Positions 25,073 through 32,629 are shown, counted from the first letter of the stretch. The stretch is DNA of 32,629 nucleotides from Candidatus Avanaerovorax faecigallinarum (GCA_019113145.1 DXHZ01000042.1:1-32629); one strand, 5' to 3'. The notes: generated by a model from the sequence alone, not told the origin. Numbers and translations: made by a program.

Positions 25073-25518
25073 TGAGATTTGTTATTCAGAGAGTTCTCGA
25101 AAGCAGCGTCAGCGTAGACGGAAAGGTTGTCGGACAGATCGGCAAAGGTTTCATGGTCTTAATAGGCGTCGGATCGGGCGATACCCGAGAAATCGCAGAC
25201 AAGATGATAAAGAAACTCATAGGTATGCGCATTTTTGAAGACGAAAACGGCAAAACCAACCTGAATTTGGAGTCCGTGGGAGGAAGCCTTCTTCTCATAT
25301 CCCAGTTCACCCTTTACGCCGACTGCAAAAGGGGCAACCGTCCGGGATTCACGGACGCCGGCGCGCCCGACCTTGCGGAAGAGCTCTATGAGTACATCAT
25401 TTCAGAATGCAGAAAATCCGTTCCCGTAGTGGAGCGGGGAGTTTTCGGCGCCGACATGAAAGTGAGCCTTGTAAACGACGGGCCGTTTACGGTTATTCTG
25501 GATTCGGAAAAACTTTAG
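25072..25518 (+). CDS. dtd: D-aminoacyl-tRNA deacylase
   Basis: A 148-residue enzyme that removes D-amino acids wrongly loaded on tRNA. It starts MRFVIQRV, contains SQFTLYAD, the RGNRPGF segment and the cross-subunit Gly-Pro motif in NDGPFTV. Length and motifs are standard. In many Firmicutes dtd sits next to relA; here it overlaps an Asp/Glu racemase gene instead and lies in a region full of D-amino-acid enzymes. Confidence 0.95.
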   Translation: MRFVIQRVLESSVSVDGKVVGQIGKGFMVLIGVGSGDTREIADKMIKKLIGMRIFEDENGKTNLNLESVGGSLLLISQFTLYADCKRGNRPGFTDAGAPDLAEELYEYIISECRKSVPVVERGVFGADMKVSLVNDGPFTVILDSEKL

Positions 25519-25529
25519 ATTTAAACTGA

Positions 25530-25560
25530 GGGTGCGGGCGTATCTGTCCGCACCCGATTT
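25530..25560 (+). terminator. Probable terminator after dtd
   Basis: Arms GGGTGCGG (25530-25537) and CCGCACCC (25548-25555) around a 10-base loop, followed by GATTTAT. The T run is short, so some read-through into the deacetylase gene is likely. Confidence 0.6.
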
Positions 25561-25579
25561 ATATACGGAGGAACAGAGA

Positions 25580-26428
25580 ATGCAGTACACGGGAAAAGTA
25601 AAACTGAGCGAGGGAAAAAATCTTGCGGTAAATCTGGGATTCGATTTTGACGCGGCTTCCGTGTGGATGGGAGCCTACGGAAAAACCTCGCCCGTCTATA
25701 TGTCCAGAGGAGAGTTCGGCGCGGAGGTAGCCGTTCCGAGGATTCTCGATCTTCTGGACGACTACGGAATAAAATCCACATTCTGCGTGCCGGGACATAC
25801 GGCAGATACCCATCCCGACACGGTAAAGGAAATAATAAAGAGAGGACACGAGATTTGCCATCACAGCTACGACCACCTGGACCCTTCCGAACAGAACTAT
25901 GACGATGAGATCCGCGAGATAGAAAAAGGCTTTGAAGCTCTCGATAGAGTGGGCGCAAAGCCCGTCGGATACCGTTCGCCGGGCTGGGATTTCAGCGAAA
26001 ACACTTTGTCCATTCTGGAAAAGTACGGCTTTAAATACGACTCCAGCCTGATGGGAAACGACTTTCATCCTTATATGATACGTCCGTGCACGGTGAATAT
26101 GGAGTGCGGCAACTCCTTCGGCGAGCCGTCAAAGATAATGGAGCTTCCGGTTTCGTGGTACCTTGACGACTTCCCTCATTCTGAGTTCGTCATGACGCGG
26201 ACGGGCATGAAGGCGCCGAGCCAGTACTACGAGATATGGAAAAACCACTTTGATTACGGAACCTCCCATATCAAAGGCGGCATGATGGCTCTCACTATGC
26301 ACCCACAGGTGACGGGCCGGGCCCACAACATCATAGTCCTGGAGAGTTTCATCGCCTACATGGCCGAAAACGGAGCGGAGTTCCTGACACTGGGTCAGAT
26401 AGCGGACAGGACAGAAATGGACAGGTAG
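25580..26428 (+). CDS. CE4 family polysaccharide deacetylase-like protein
   Basis: A 282-residue NodB-homology protein. Visible motifs are NLGFDFDAAS (catalytic and metal aspartates), STFCVPGHTADTHPD, the zinc pair H95/H99 in HHSYDHLDP, YRSPGWDFS and MHPQVTGR. There is no signal peptide or membrane anchor, so it is cytoplasmic, unlike most murein deacetylases. The pattern fits the subgroup of Helicobacter PgdA and allantoinase-like PuuE, so the substrate may be a small amide or imide rather than a polymer. I start at 25580 (MQYTGKVK) where GGAGG is eight bases upstream; the upstream extension runs through the hairpin. Confidence 0.85.
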   Translation: MQYTGKVKLSEGKNLAVNLGFDFDAASVWMGAYGKTSPVYMSRGEFGAEVAVPRILDLLDDYGIKSTFCVPGHTADTHPDTVKEIIKRGHEICHHSYDHLDPSEQNYDDEIREIEKGFEALDRVGAKPVGYRSPGWDFSENTLSILEKYGFKYDSSLMGNDFHPYMIRPCTVNMECGNSFGEPSKIMELPVSWYLDDFPHSEFVMTRTGMKAPSQYYEIWKNHFDYGTSHIKGGMMALTMHPQVTGRAHNIIVLESFIAYMAENGAEFLTLGQIADRTEMDR

Positions 26429-26802
26429 TCTCAGGGCCGCGATGACTTGCGCTGAGGATATAAGTTCAACCTTTTCCGGGCAAAATCGTCATTCGGTTTA
26501 ATGGTCGTTCGACCAAAACCTGCCGGCGCGGTGTTCGTTGAAAAAGAGATTGGTCATTCTGTAATATCTCTGTTAAAAAGCCAATTTTTCTTGGTTTTTT
26601 AAGGGAATCGAATGTGAAAAACCAACATTCATGCCATAATTTATACCAATAATGGTTATAAATGTAAATTATTTGCGCTGTCTCGGCTGTTTTTCTTGGC
26701 TTTTCCCTTCAAACTTTCGCTTTTAACCAAGATTTATTGCTTTTTCTCACTCGTATATGCAATTTAGCCAAACTATTATTGGTCAACGTATAGTCTTTTG
26801 CT
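26429..26802. other. AT-rich non-coding stretch with clustered CCAA/TTGG words
   Basis: No credible gene is seen in 374 bases. The composition is much more AT-rich than the neighbours. CCAA or TTGG occurs about ten times (for example 26513, 26550, 26581, 26591, 26622, 26646, 26696, 26727, 26768, 26779), some as facing pairs such as 26581-26594 and 26768-26782. It may be a regulatory region or a decayed element. Confidence 0.5.
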
Positions 26803-27165
26803 TTAGTTTGGAGGTCTGTGATCTTCAAGGGGAGGATAAACCACATCCCTCAACAGGAAGACCACGTGCCCGTCAGGAAGCTGCGGTGTGCAGCGCATGG
26901 AATATGGCGGGGAATAGGTGTAGACATAGATGTTCTTCGGGTCGCTTTTATACGTGACGGTTATCTCATACACATCCCTTTTAGCATCGCGCATGATTTC
27001 CTTTGTTGCAATGTCATCCTCCGGAACGTTCTGCTCTGCAATATAGCTTTCGAATCTCATTTCCGCCAGCGACTTCTGGATGGGATGAAACCAGAGCCAT
27101 AGCCAGAGCGGAGAAAGTACGACAATGATAATCAGCACTTTCTTGAATTTCTTTTTCTTAGTCAT
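26803..27165 (-). CDS. Small membrane-anchored protein, DUF3139-like
   Basis: A 120-residue protein with a lysine-rich start and one hydrophobic segment (residues 10-26), so it is probably anchored in the membrane with the rest outside. The outer part contains YIAEQNVPEDDIATKEIM and an EITVTYKSDPKNIYVYTY stretch that resembles DUF3139 proteins of Firmicutes. The function of that family is unknown, and my assignment is from memory of its pattern. AAGGAG is about nine bases before the ATG. The gene stands alone, facing away from the pst operon. Confidence 0.7.
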   Translation of the reverse strand: MTKKKKFKKVLIIIVVLSPLWLWLWFHPIQKSLAEMRFESYIAEQNVPEDDIATKEIMRDAKRDVYEITVTYKSDPKNIYVYTYSPPYSMRCTPQLPDGHVVFLLRDVVYPPLEDHRPPN

Positions 27166-27284
27166 ATCTTTAATCTCCTTACCTCTTTGTCAATCCCTGT
27201 GAATTAAAGTATACAATAAATAATATGCGAAGTCAACGCGGAGGGCAAGGCAGCTGATTCTTACGTTCACCCCTCATTCCGGAT

Positions 27285-27339
27285 TTTACATACATTTAAC
27301 ATAACTGCGATTACACACTTAACATTTCTCCTTTATATT
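27285..27339 (+). promoter_or_regulatory. Pho-box-like repeats and promoter of the pst operon
   Basis: TTTACA (27285), TTAACA (27296) and TTAACA (27319), with ATTACA at 27310, resemble the TTAACA-type repeats bound by PhoP/PhoB in Firmicutes; the first two are 11 bases apart. TATATT (27334-27339) lies 17 bases after TTACAC (27311-27316) and could be the -10 box. Induction under phosphate limitation is inferred. Confidence 0.6.
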
Positions 27340-27395
27340 GGTACCTGTAATCAAGTTGATAAAAAATAAATCTGATAAAAGGAGAGTAAAGAATT

Positions 27396-28289
27396 ATGAA
27401 ACTTAAGAAGCTTTTAGCTGCAGGAATGATCGCAGTTCTCGCAATGGGCGCACTTACCGCATGCGGCGGCAACGACGAGCCGGCTGAAGAGGAAGGCGGC
27501 GATACCGCAGCAGCCATGACCGGCGACATCAGTGTACTGACCAGAGAAGACGGTTCCGGAACGAGAGGCGCATTCATAGAGCTGTTCGGAATTGAAGGAG
27601 AGGACGGCACGGATAACACTATCGCAGAGGCAGAGGTAACCAACAGCACCTCCGTAATGATGCAGACCGTAAGCGGCAACAAGCAGGCTATCGGATACGT
27701 ATCCCTCGGCTCCCTCGATGAAAGCCTTGTAAAGGCTCTGAAGGTTGACGGTGTAGAGGCGACCGCAGACAACGTAAAGAGCGGCGACTACAAAGTGTCC
27801 AGACCGTTCAACATCGTAACAAAGGGTGACGTAAGCGCTGAGGCTCAGGATTTCATTAACTTCATCATGAGTGAAGAGGGACAGGCAGTAGCTGAAGAAG
27901 AAGGCTACATCAGTGAAGGAAACCAGGGCGCTTTTGAAGGCGGAGACGTAAGCGGAACTATCACCGTATCAGGTTCTTCCTCCGTAACCCCGCTTATGGA
28001 AAAGCTGAAAGAAGCATACAACGCTGTAAACCCTGACCTTGAGATTGAGATTCAGCAGTCCGACTCCACTACCGGAGTAACCGACGCAATCAACGGAATC
28101 AGCGACATCGGAATGGCTTCCAGAGAACTTAAGGACGATGAAACTTCCCAGGGAATCACCGGAACAGTAATCGCCCTTGACGGAATCGCAGTAATCGTAA
28201 ATTCCGAGAATCCGATTGATGACATCGCAAGCGACATGATCACCAAGATTTACACCGGCGAAGTTACCGCATGGGACGACGTTAAATAA
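27396..28289 (+). CDS. pstS: Phosphate-binding lipoprotein PstS with swapped halves
   Basis: The phosphate receptor of the Pst transporter. A signal peptide ends in a lipobox (ALTAC, Cys23). The order of the mature protein is unusual. Residues 43-178 match what is normally the second half of PstS (TREDGSGTRGAF, IGYVSLGSL, SRPFNIVTKG, INFIMSEEGQ), and residues 185-297 match the normal first half (TITVSGSSSVTPLMEKL, DIGMASRELKD, ALDGIAVIVN, IYTGEVTAWDDV), after which the protein ends. Both phosphate-contact loops (SGSSS 192-196, REDGSGTR 50-57) are kept, so a circularly permuted but working fold is likely. AGGAG precedes the ATG. pstC follows after a hairpin. Confidence 0.92.
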   Translation: MKLKKLLAAGMIAVLAMGALTACGGNDEPAEEEGGDTAAAMTGDISVLTREDGSGTRGAFIELFGIEGEDGTDNTIAEAEVTNSTSVMMQTVSGNKQAIGYVSLGSLDESLVKALKVDGVEATADNVKSGDYKVSRPFNIVTKGDVSAEAQDFINFIMSEEGQAVAEEEGYISEGNQGAFEGGDVSGTITVSGSSSVTPLMEKLKEAYNAVNPDLEIEIQQSDSTTGVTDAINGISDIGMASRELKDDETSQGITGTVIALDGIAVIVNSENPIDDIASDMITKIYTGEVTAWDDVK

Positions 28290-28318
28290 GATATTGACAT
28301 CAGAGACAGAGCGCAGGA

Positions 28319-28344
28319 AGCAGGGGACGGCGATTCCCTGCTTT
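28319..28344 (+). repeat. Intercistronic hairpin between pstS and pstC
   Basis: Arms AAGCAGGG (28319-28326) and CCCTGCTT (28337-28344) with a ten-base loop, followed by only three T. It probably stabilises the pstS message or partly ends transcription, giving more PstS than membrane subunits. Confidence 0.6.
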
Positions 28345-28395
28345 CGCCCTGTCGACAGGTGATAAGATTCAGTGAGAGGAGAGTAAAAGCGCTGT

Positions 28396-29253
28396 ATGAA
28401 AGGTAGCTTTAAGGAAAAGGCCATGCAGCTTGTGTTTCTCATAGCGGCATGCGCATCCATAGTAGCCGTAATACTCATCTGCGTCTACATGTTCGGAAAC
28501 GGAATTCCGGCGATGCAGAAGATAGGCTTTAAGGAGTTCCTCACGGGAACGGAGTGGAAGCCTAACAACGAGATATTCGGAATCCTTCCTATGATAATAG
28601 GAAGCATATACGTTACAATCGGCGCAATAATAATCGGCGTGCCTATAGGCATACTTTGCGCCACATACATGGCGAAGTTCTGTCCGCCAAAAATCCACAG
28701 AATACTCAAGCCTGCAATCGATCTTCTGGCAGGCATTCCGTCCATAGTATACGGATTCTTCGGCCTTATGGTCATAGTTCCGATCATACAGGACGTCTTC
28801 GGCACGGGAGGAAAGGGAATCCTCACCGCATCCATAATGCTGGGAATAATGATTCTCCCTACCATTATAAGCGTGTCCGAATCAAACATAAGAGCGGTGC
28901 CCGACGCATATTACGAAGGCGCTCTGGCTCTTGGGGCGACTCACGAGCGCAGCGTGTTCTTCACCGTAATACCTGCGGCAAAGTCGGGAATTACTGCGGC
29001 AGTAATACTGGGCGTGGGAAGAGCCATAGGAGAAACCCTTGCGGTTTCCGTAATAGTGGGAAACTCGCCGGTAATACCGGAAAGCGTTCTCGATATGGCG
29101 AGAACCATGACTACCAACATAGTCCTCGAAATGGGCTATGCGGAGGGACTTCACAGGGAAGCCCTCATCGCGACGGCAGTAGTGCTGTTCGTGTTCATAC
29201 TCATAATCAACCTGTTGTTCTCACTGCTTAAACGAAAGGGAGGGAAGGCATAA
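28396..29253 (+). CDS. pstC: Phosphate ABC transporter permease PstC
   Basis: A 285-residue permease with about six membrane helices. The EAA loop that contacts the ATPase reads EGALALGATHERSVFFTVIP, and AGIPSIVYGFFGL is the usual Pst motif. The GAGGAG site is about 13 bases before the ATG, a slightly long spacing. The stop overlaps the pstA start by one base. Confidence 0.93.
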   Translation: MKGSFKEKAMQLVFLIAACASIVAVILICVYMFGNGIPAMQKIGFKEFLTGTEWKPNNEIFGILPMIIGSIYVTIGAIIIGVPIGILCATYMAKFCPPKIHRILKPAIDLLAGIPSIVYGFFGLMVIVPIIQDVFGTGGKGILTASIMLGIMILPTIISVSESNIRAVPDAYYEGALALGATHERSVFFTVIPAAKSGITAAVILGVGRAIGETLAVSVIVGNSPVIPESVLDMARTMTTNIVLEMGYAEGLHREALIATAVVLFVFILIINLLFSLLKRKGGKA

Positions 29254-30086
29254 TGCAGAAATTCAAAGGACATCCCCTTTCCCTGTTCCTGAACATACTG
29301 GTAAAGCTGGCGACCCTGCTTACCGTAGGCGTGCTGGTTGCGGTAGTGGGATACATACTGATAATGGGAATACCTAACCTTAAACCTTCACTCTTTGAGT
29401 GGGAATACACCACCGACAACGTTTCCATGATGCCCGCCATCATAAACACCCTGACCATGACGGCTCTCGCTCTTCTCATAGCAGTGCCTTTCGGAGTGTT
29501 CTCGGCAATCTATCTCGTGGAGTACGCGGGCCGCGGGAACAAAATCGTCGGCGTGGTGAGAATCACAACGGAAACCCTTTCGGGAATACCTTCCATAGTG
29601 TACGGACTGTTCGGCTACCTCATGTTCGTAACTGCCTTTAAGTCCTACAACATTCTGGCAGGTATACTGACCCTTGCAATAATGATTCTTCCTCTCATAA
29701 TGAGAACTACGGAAGAAGCCTTAAAAGGCGTTCCGGACAGCTACAGAGAAGGCAGTCTGGGACTTGGAGCGGGAAAGCTGCGCACTGTTTTCAGGGTAGT
29801 ACTCCCTTCCGCAATCCCCGGCATCCTGGCGGGAGTCATCTTAGGTATAGGAAGGATTGTGGGAGAAACAGCGGCTTTACTATACACGGCAGGAACGGTT
29901 ACAGGTGTTGCTACGAGCCTGTTCTCGTCTGGAAGGACCTTATCTGTACACATGTACGCTCTCCTCTCAGAGGGACTCTATACGGATCAGGCGTACGCAA
30001 CAGCTGTAGTCCTGCTGGTAATGGTAATCATCATAAACGCTCTTTCCGGACTGGTTGCAAGAGCGGTCGGAAGAAATAAGGAATAA
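29253..30086 (+). CDS. pstA: Phosphate ABC transporter permease PstA
   Basis: A 277-residue permease, partner of PstC. It has about six membrane helices, SGIPSIVYGLFGYL, and the EAA loop EGSLGLGAGKLRTVFRVVLP. Its ATG overlaps the pstC stop (TAATG), so the two subunits are translationally coupled. pstB begins 18 bases after the stop. Confidence 0.93.
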   Translation: MQKFKGHPLSLFLNILVKLATLLTVGVLVAVVGYILIMGIPNLKPSLFEWEYTTDNVSMMPAIINTLTMTALALLIAVPFGVFSAIYLVEYAGRGNKIVGVVRITTETLSGIPSIVYGLFGYLMFVTAFKSYNILAGILTLAIMILPLIMRTTEEALKGVPDSYREGSLGLGAGKLRTVFRVVLPSAIPGILAGVILGIGRIVGETAALLYTAGTVTGVATSLFSSGRTLSVHMYALLSEGLYTDQAYATAVVLLVMVIIINALSGLVARAVGRNKE

Positions 30087-30104
30087 CAGGAGAGGAGTAT
30101 TCAA

Positions 30105-30860
30105 ATGGCGACAAAATATGAAATAAAGGACCTGAATCTCTACTACGGTAATTTTCACGGCCTGAAGGATATAAACTTAAGCATTCCGGAAAAGGAGATA
30201 ACAGCCCTCATAGGTCCGTCGGGCTGCGGAAAATCCACCCTTTTAAAGACTTTGAACAGGATGAACGACCTGGTCGAAGGGTGTAAGATTGACGGCCTCG
30301 TGGCTCTTGACGGCATGGACATCTACGCAAAGGGTGTAGACGTTAACAACCTGAGAAAGCGTGTAGGCATGGTATTTCAGAAGCCGAATCCTTTTCCTAT
30401 GAGCGTCTACGACAACGTGGCCTACGGCCCGAGAACCCACGGCATTAAGAACAAGACCGAGCTTGACGAGATAGTCGAAAATTCCCTTAAGGCGGCCGCA
30501 ATCTGGGACGAGCTGAAGGACAGACTGAAAAAGAGTGCTCTGGGACTTTCAGGAGGTCAACAGCAGAGACTCTGCATCGCAAGAGCCCTTGCCGTAGAGC
30601 CTGAGGTTCTCCTCATGGACGAGTCCACCTCGGCCCTCGACCCGATTTCCACGTCGAAAATCGAGGATCTTGCCATAGAGCTGAAGGAGAAGTACACCAT
30701 AATAATGGTTACCCACAACATGCAGCAGGCAGTGAGAGTATCCGACAACACCGCATTCTTCCTCCTGGGAGAAATGATAGAATACGACAAGACGGAAAAG
30801 CTCTTCTCGGTACCGTCAAACAAGAAAACCGAGGATTACATTACAGGGAGGTTCGGTTGA
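30105..30860 (+). CDS. pstB: Phosphate ABC transporter ATP-binding protein PstB
   Basis: A 251-residue ATPase driving phosphate uptake. It has Walker [10 protein letters not shown] (37-45), the [15 protein letters not shown]-loop region, signature [15 protein letters not shown], Walker [14 protein letters not shown] and the H-loop in [13 protein letters not shown] stands before the ATG. The stop overlaps the phoU start by one base (TGATG). Confidence 0.96.
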   Translation: MATKYEIKDLNLYYGNFHGLKDINLSIPEKEITALIGPSGCGKSTLLKTLNRMNDLVEGCKIDGLVALDGMDIYAKGVDVNNLRKRVGMVFQKPNPFPMSVYDNVAYGPRTHGIKNKTELDEIVENSLKAAAIWDELKDRLKKSALGLSGGQQQRLCIARALAVEPEVLLMDESTSALDPISTSKIEDLAIELKEKYTIIMVTHNMQQAVRVSDNTAFFLLGEMIEYDKTEKLFSVPSNKKTEDYITGRFG

Positions 30861-31525
30861 TGAGAAACAGATTCGACGAGCAGCTTGCGCTGCTTAACGT
30901 AGAGCTTATAAAAATGGGAAGCCTTTGTGAGCTGGCGGTTTCAAACGCCATGAAAGGCCTCTTTGACGGCAGCGAGGAAATGCTGAATATCGCGGTGGAC
31001 ACCGACCACGAAATAGACGAGAAGGAAAAGGAGATAGAAAACCTCTGCCTCAAGCTCCTTCTCCAGCAGCAGCCGGTGGCAAGAGACCTGAGAGTGATAT
31101 CCTCCGCCCTCAAGATGATTTCCGACATGGAAAGAATCGGCGACCAGGCCTCCGATATATCTGAGATAGCGGGCATTATCAAGGGCACCGACGCCCAGAC
31201 CCATACCCATCTCAAGAAGATGGCCGACGCCGCAACGAAGATGGTGGCCGATGCGGTGAGATCCTTCGTGGACAAAGACCTTAAACTTGCCCATCAGGTT
31301 ATGCGCGACGACGACGTCGTGGACGAAGTATTCAACAAGATGAGGCAGGACATAATAGCCTTCATCCGCGGCGGCGAGGCTTCGGCGGAGCTCTGCCTCG
31401 ACCTTATGATGATAGCGAAATACCTGGAGAGAATCGGCGACCACGCCGTAAACATCGCCGAGTGGGTGGAGTTTTCCATTCTTGGCGAACATCTCTCCCG
31501 CGAGGAACGCTACGCAGACAAATAG
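30860..31525 (+). CDS. phoU: Phosphate transport regulator PhoU
   Basis: A 221-residue helical protein of two PhoU repeats, each with the metal-binding E/DR.GD type motif: DMERIGDQASDI in the first and YLERIGDHAVNIAEW in the second. PhoU restrains Pst uptake and Pho signalling when phosphate is ample. I place the start at the ATG 30860, which overlaps the pstB stop and has GGGAGG eight bases ahead; a TTG three bases earlier is less likely. No phoP/phoR pair lies in the window. Confidence 0.94.
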   Translation: MRNRFDEQLALLNVELIKMGSLCELAVSNAMKGLFDGSEEMLNIAVDTDHEIDEKEKEIENLCLKLLLQQQPVARDLRVISSALKMISDMERIGDQASDISEIAGIIKGTDAQTHTHLKKMADAATKMVADAVRSFVDKDLKLAHQVMRDDDVVDEVFNKMRQDIIAFIRGGEASAELCLDLMMIAKYLERIGDHAVNIAEWVEFSILGEHLSREERYADK

Positions 31526-31582
31526 CGCAGCGCGGCGGCCATGCACGGCAAAACAGAAATAAGAAAGTGTGTTAAATATATA

Positions 31583-31642
31583 AAAACACCCGAAACCTTT
31601 CGGCTTCATCGCGGAGCCGGATACAGGTTCCGGGCGTTTTTC
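31583..31642 (+). terminator. Terminator after phoU
   Basis: A 16-bp stem with two mismatches pairs AAAACACCCGAAACCT with AGGTTCCGGGCGTTTT, enclosing a second CGGCT/AGCCG stem, and runs into TTTTT. It ends the pst-phoU operon. Confidence 0.82.
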
Positions 31643-31665
31643 TGTTTCAGGAAAAAGAAAAACAA

Positions 31666-31694
31666 TTGCGAAAATTATATAAATGTGTTACAAT
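31666..31694 (+). promoter_or_regulatory. Sigma-70 type promoter of the sigma factor gene
   Basis: TTGCGA (31666-31671) and TACAAT (31689-31694) have a 17-base spacer and lie about 50 bases before the start codon. Confidence 0.6.
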
Positions 31695-31741
31695 TTCCTC
31701 GGAGAAAGTTTTAGATATTACTCAGGATACGGGGCGAAGAC

Positions 31742-32293
31742 ATGTTTATACTCACGGCAGCACGTATTGTGAAAAAAAGCATAGAGGAAATTTATGCGAG
31801 ATATGGGGCCATGATGAAAAATCTGGCATATTCGATTATAAGAGATTACCAGTACGCTGAAGACAGTGTACAGGAATCTCTCTTAGCGCTTTCTAAGAAT
31901 CTGGACAAGCTTGACGATGTAGATTCAGCAAAGTCTAAGAACTATATTTACACAGTTACCAAAAACGATGCTCTGACTATGCGTGAAAAAATAAATAAAA
32001 ATTTTCAGCGAGATGTCCAATTTTACGATGATGAAGAGGTTAATAACATAAAGGGAGATTTAGATATAGAAGCGTTTTGTGATGAGAGAGGTCTGGGAGA
32101 GGACGTCCTGGAGCTGTTGTCCTCTCTCGATGAGCTCGATAAGGACATCCTGGTCTACAGATTTGCTGACGGATACAGCGTGAAAGAAATAGCGGAAATG
32201 ATGGAAAAAAATCCGGACTTCGTTTATAAACGCATACAGCGTGCACTAGTAAAACTGAGAACGTGTCTGAGGGGTGAAAGCGATGGGCGATAG
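31742..32293 (+). CDS. Sigma-70 family RNA polymerase sigma factor (ECF-like)
   Basis: A 183-residue two-domain sigma factor. Residues 13-85 form region 2, with DYQYAEDSVQESLLAL as the core-binding helix. Residues 120-172 form region 4, with LDELDKDILVYRFADGYSVKEIAEMM as the helix-turn-helix. The ATG at 31742 has only a weak GGGGCG site; an internal GTG near 31769 is an alternative. The base composition is more AT-rich than upstream genes, so it may come from a different source. The next gene overlaps its end by 11 bases and is a membrane protein, the usual arrangement of an ECF sigma factor and its antagonist. Confidence 0.9.
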   Translation: MFILTAARIVKKSIEEIYARYGAMMKNLAYSIIRDYQYAEDSVQESLLALSKNLDKLDDVDSAKSKNYIYTVTKNDALTMREKINKNFQRDVQFYDDEEVNNIKGDLDIEAFCDERGLGEDVLELLSSLDELDKDILVYRFADGYSVKEIAEMMEKNPDFVYKRIQRALVKLRTCLRGESDGR

Positions 32294-32629
32294 ACGACGT
32301 GCAGGGAAGATACTAAAAGAGTACGCGCTTGCAGTAAGAGAGGCCAGAATTGGTTATATAAATACTTTTACCAACGAAAATCAATACTCGGAAGTCAGTC
32401 ACGGCAGCTGTAGACGGCGGTTTAAGACGATTATGGTATGTATTATACTACTTACAGTGGTGATATCAGGATTTGTCGTATTAGCTGTGATGGGAACAAA
32501 GAGTTCGTTAGGATTGGAATTCGATATAGGAGATGAATACGTCAAAATAGCGCCTGACGCGGAAACGGAAAATTTAGAGGGAATTCCAGTAAAGTTTTTC
32601 AAAGTTATATATATTCCAGAGGATTACAG
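32283..32629 (+). CDS. Probable anti-sigma or DUF4367-type membrane protein, cut by window end
   Basis: An open frame runs from the ATG at 32283 to the window end, 115 codons. A GGGG ribosome site lies about eight bases upstream, and the start overlaps the sigma gene by 11 bases. Residues 1-48 are charged and cytoplasmic, 49-71 form one membrane segment, and the rest would be outside. The last visible residues, FFKVIYIPEDY, resemble the opening of DUF4367 domains (YIPEGY), which often occur in membrane partners of sigma factors. It probably holds the sigma factor inactive until a signal arrives; this is inferred from order and topology. Confidence 0.75.
   Translation, partial: MGDRRRAGKILKEYALAVREARIGYINTFTNENQYSEVSHGSCRRRFKTIMVCIILLTVVISGFVVLAVMGTKSSLGLEFDIGDEYVKIAPDAETENLEGIPVKFFKVIYIPEDY

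Noticed and set aside
1-32629. tRNA genes, CRISPR arrays, insertion sequences or prophage
   Set aside because: No cloverleaf-type sequences, regularly spaced repeats, transposase or phage genes were recognised.

Overview
The window looks like a chromosomal segment of a Gram-positive anaerobe of the class Clostridia. The signs are strong AGGAGG-type ribosome binding sites, heavy AGA use for arginine, the SRP RNA-dnaX-ybaB-recR order, a meso-diaminopimelate/lysine pathway, YitT and SpmA/SpmB family proteins, and many peptide and amino-acid handling genes. A peptide- or amino-acid-fermenting relative of Eubacteriales Family XIII would fit, but that placement is inference. There are no tRNAs, rRNAs, CRISPR arrays, insertion sequences or phage genes that I can support.

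Layout. 1-3191 and 5945-9094 are two copies of one cassette. Each has a minus-strand gene for a small membrane protein of unknown family, read away from a plus-strand operon of SpmA-like, SpmB-like and S66 (LD-carboxypeptidase/MccF-like) genes. A clear sigma-54 (-24/-12) promoter precedes each operon. Between the copies lie a zinc-ribbon protein, dapF and lysA. 9158-11943 carries the SRP RNA, dnaX, ybaB and recR. 12032-13396 (minus) holds a YitT protein and a YbaK-type deacylase. 13651-17564 holds two tandem Na+-dependent NSS-family transporters and an M19 dipeptidase. 17642-22145 (minus) holds a sigma-54 activator, an M20 amidohydrolase and an alanine-racemase-family gene. Divergent to the activator, behind a third sigma-54 promoter, are an M55 D-aminopeptidase and a P1/DmpA-type peptidase. 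Next come an Asp/Glu racemase overlapping dtd (D-aminoacyl-tRNA deacylase) and a CE4 deacetylase. An AT-rich non-coding stretch and a small DUF3139-like gene lead to the pst-phoU phosphate operon, whose PstS has its two halves in swapped order. The window ends in a sigma factor and the start of its probable membrane-bound partner.

How it may work together. Excluding housekeeping genes, much of 1-26428 concerns D-amino acids, murein-type peptides or small peptides: S66 peptidases, M19, M55, P1 and M20 hydrolases, two amino-acid transporters, two racemases, dapF/lysA and dtd. Three of these operons share exact-spacing sigma-54 promoters, and the only sigma-54 activator in the window sits beside one of them. 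I infer a sigma-54-controlled system for salvaging peptides that contain D-amino acids or come from cell walls, with the duplicated SpmAB-like pair as a candidate membrane component.
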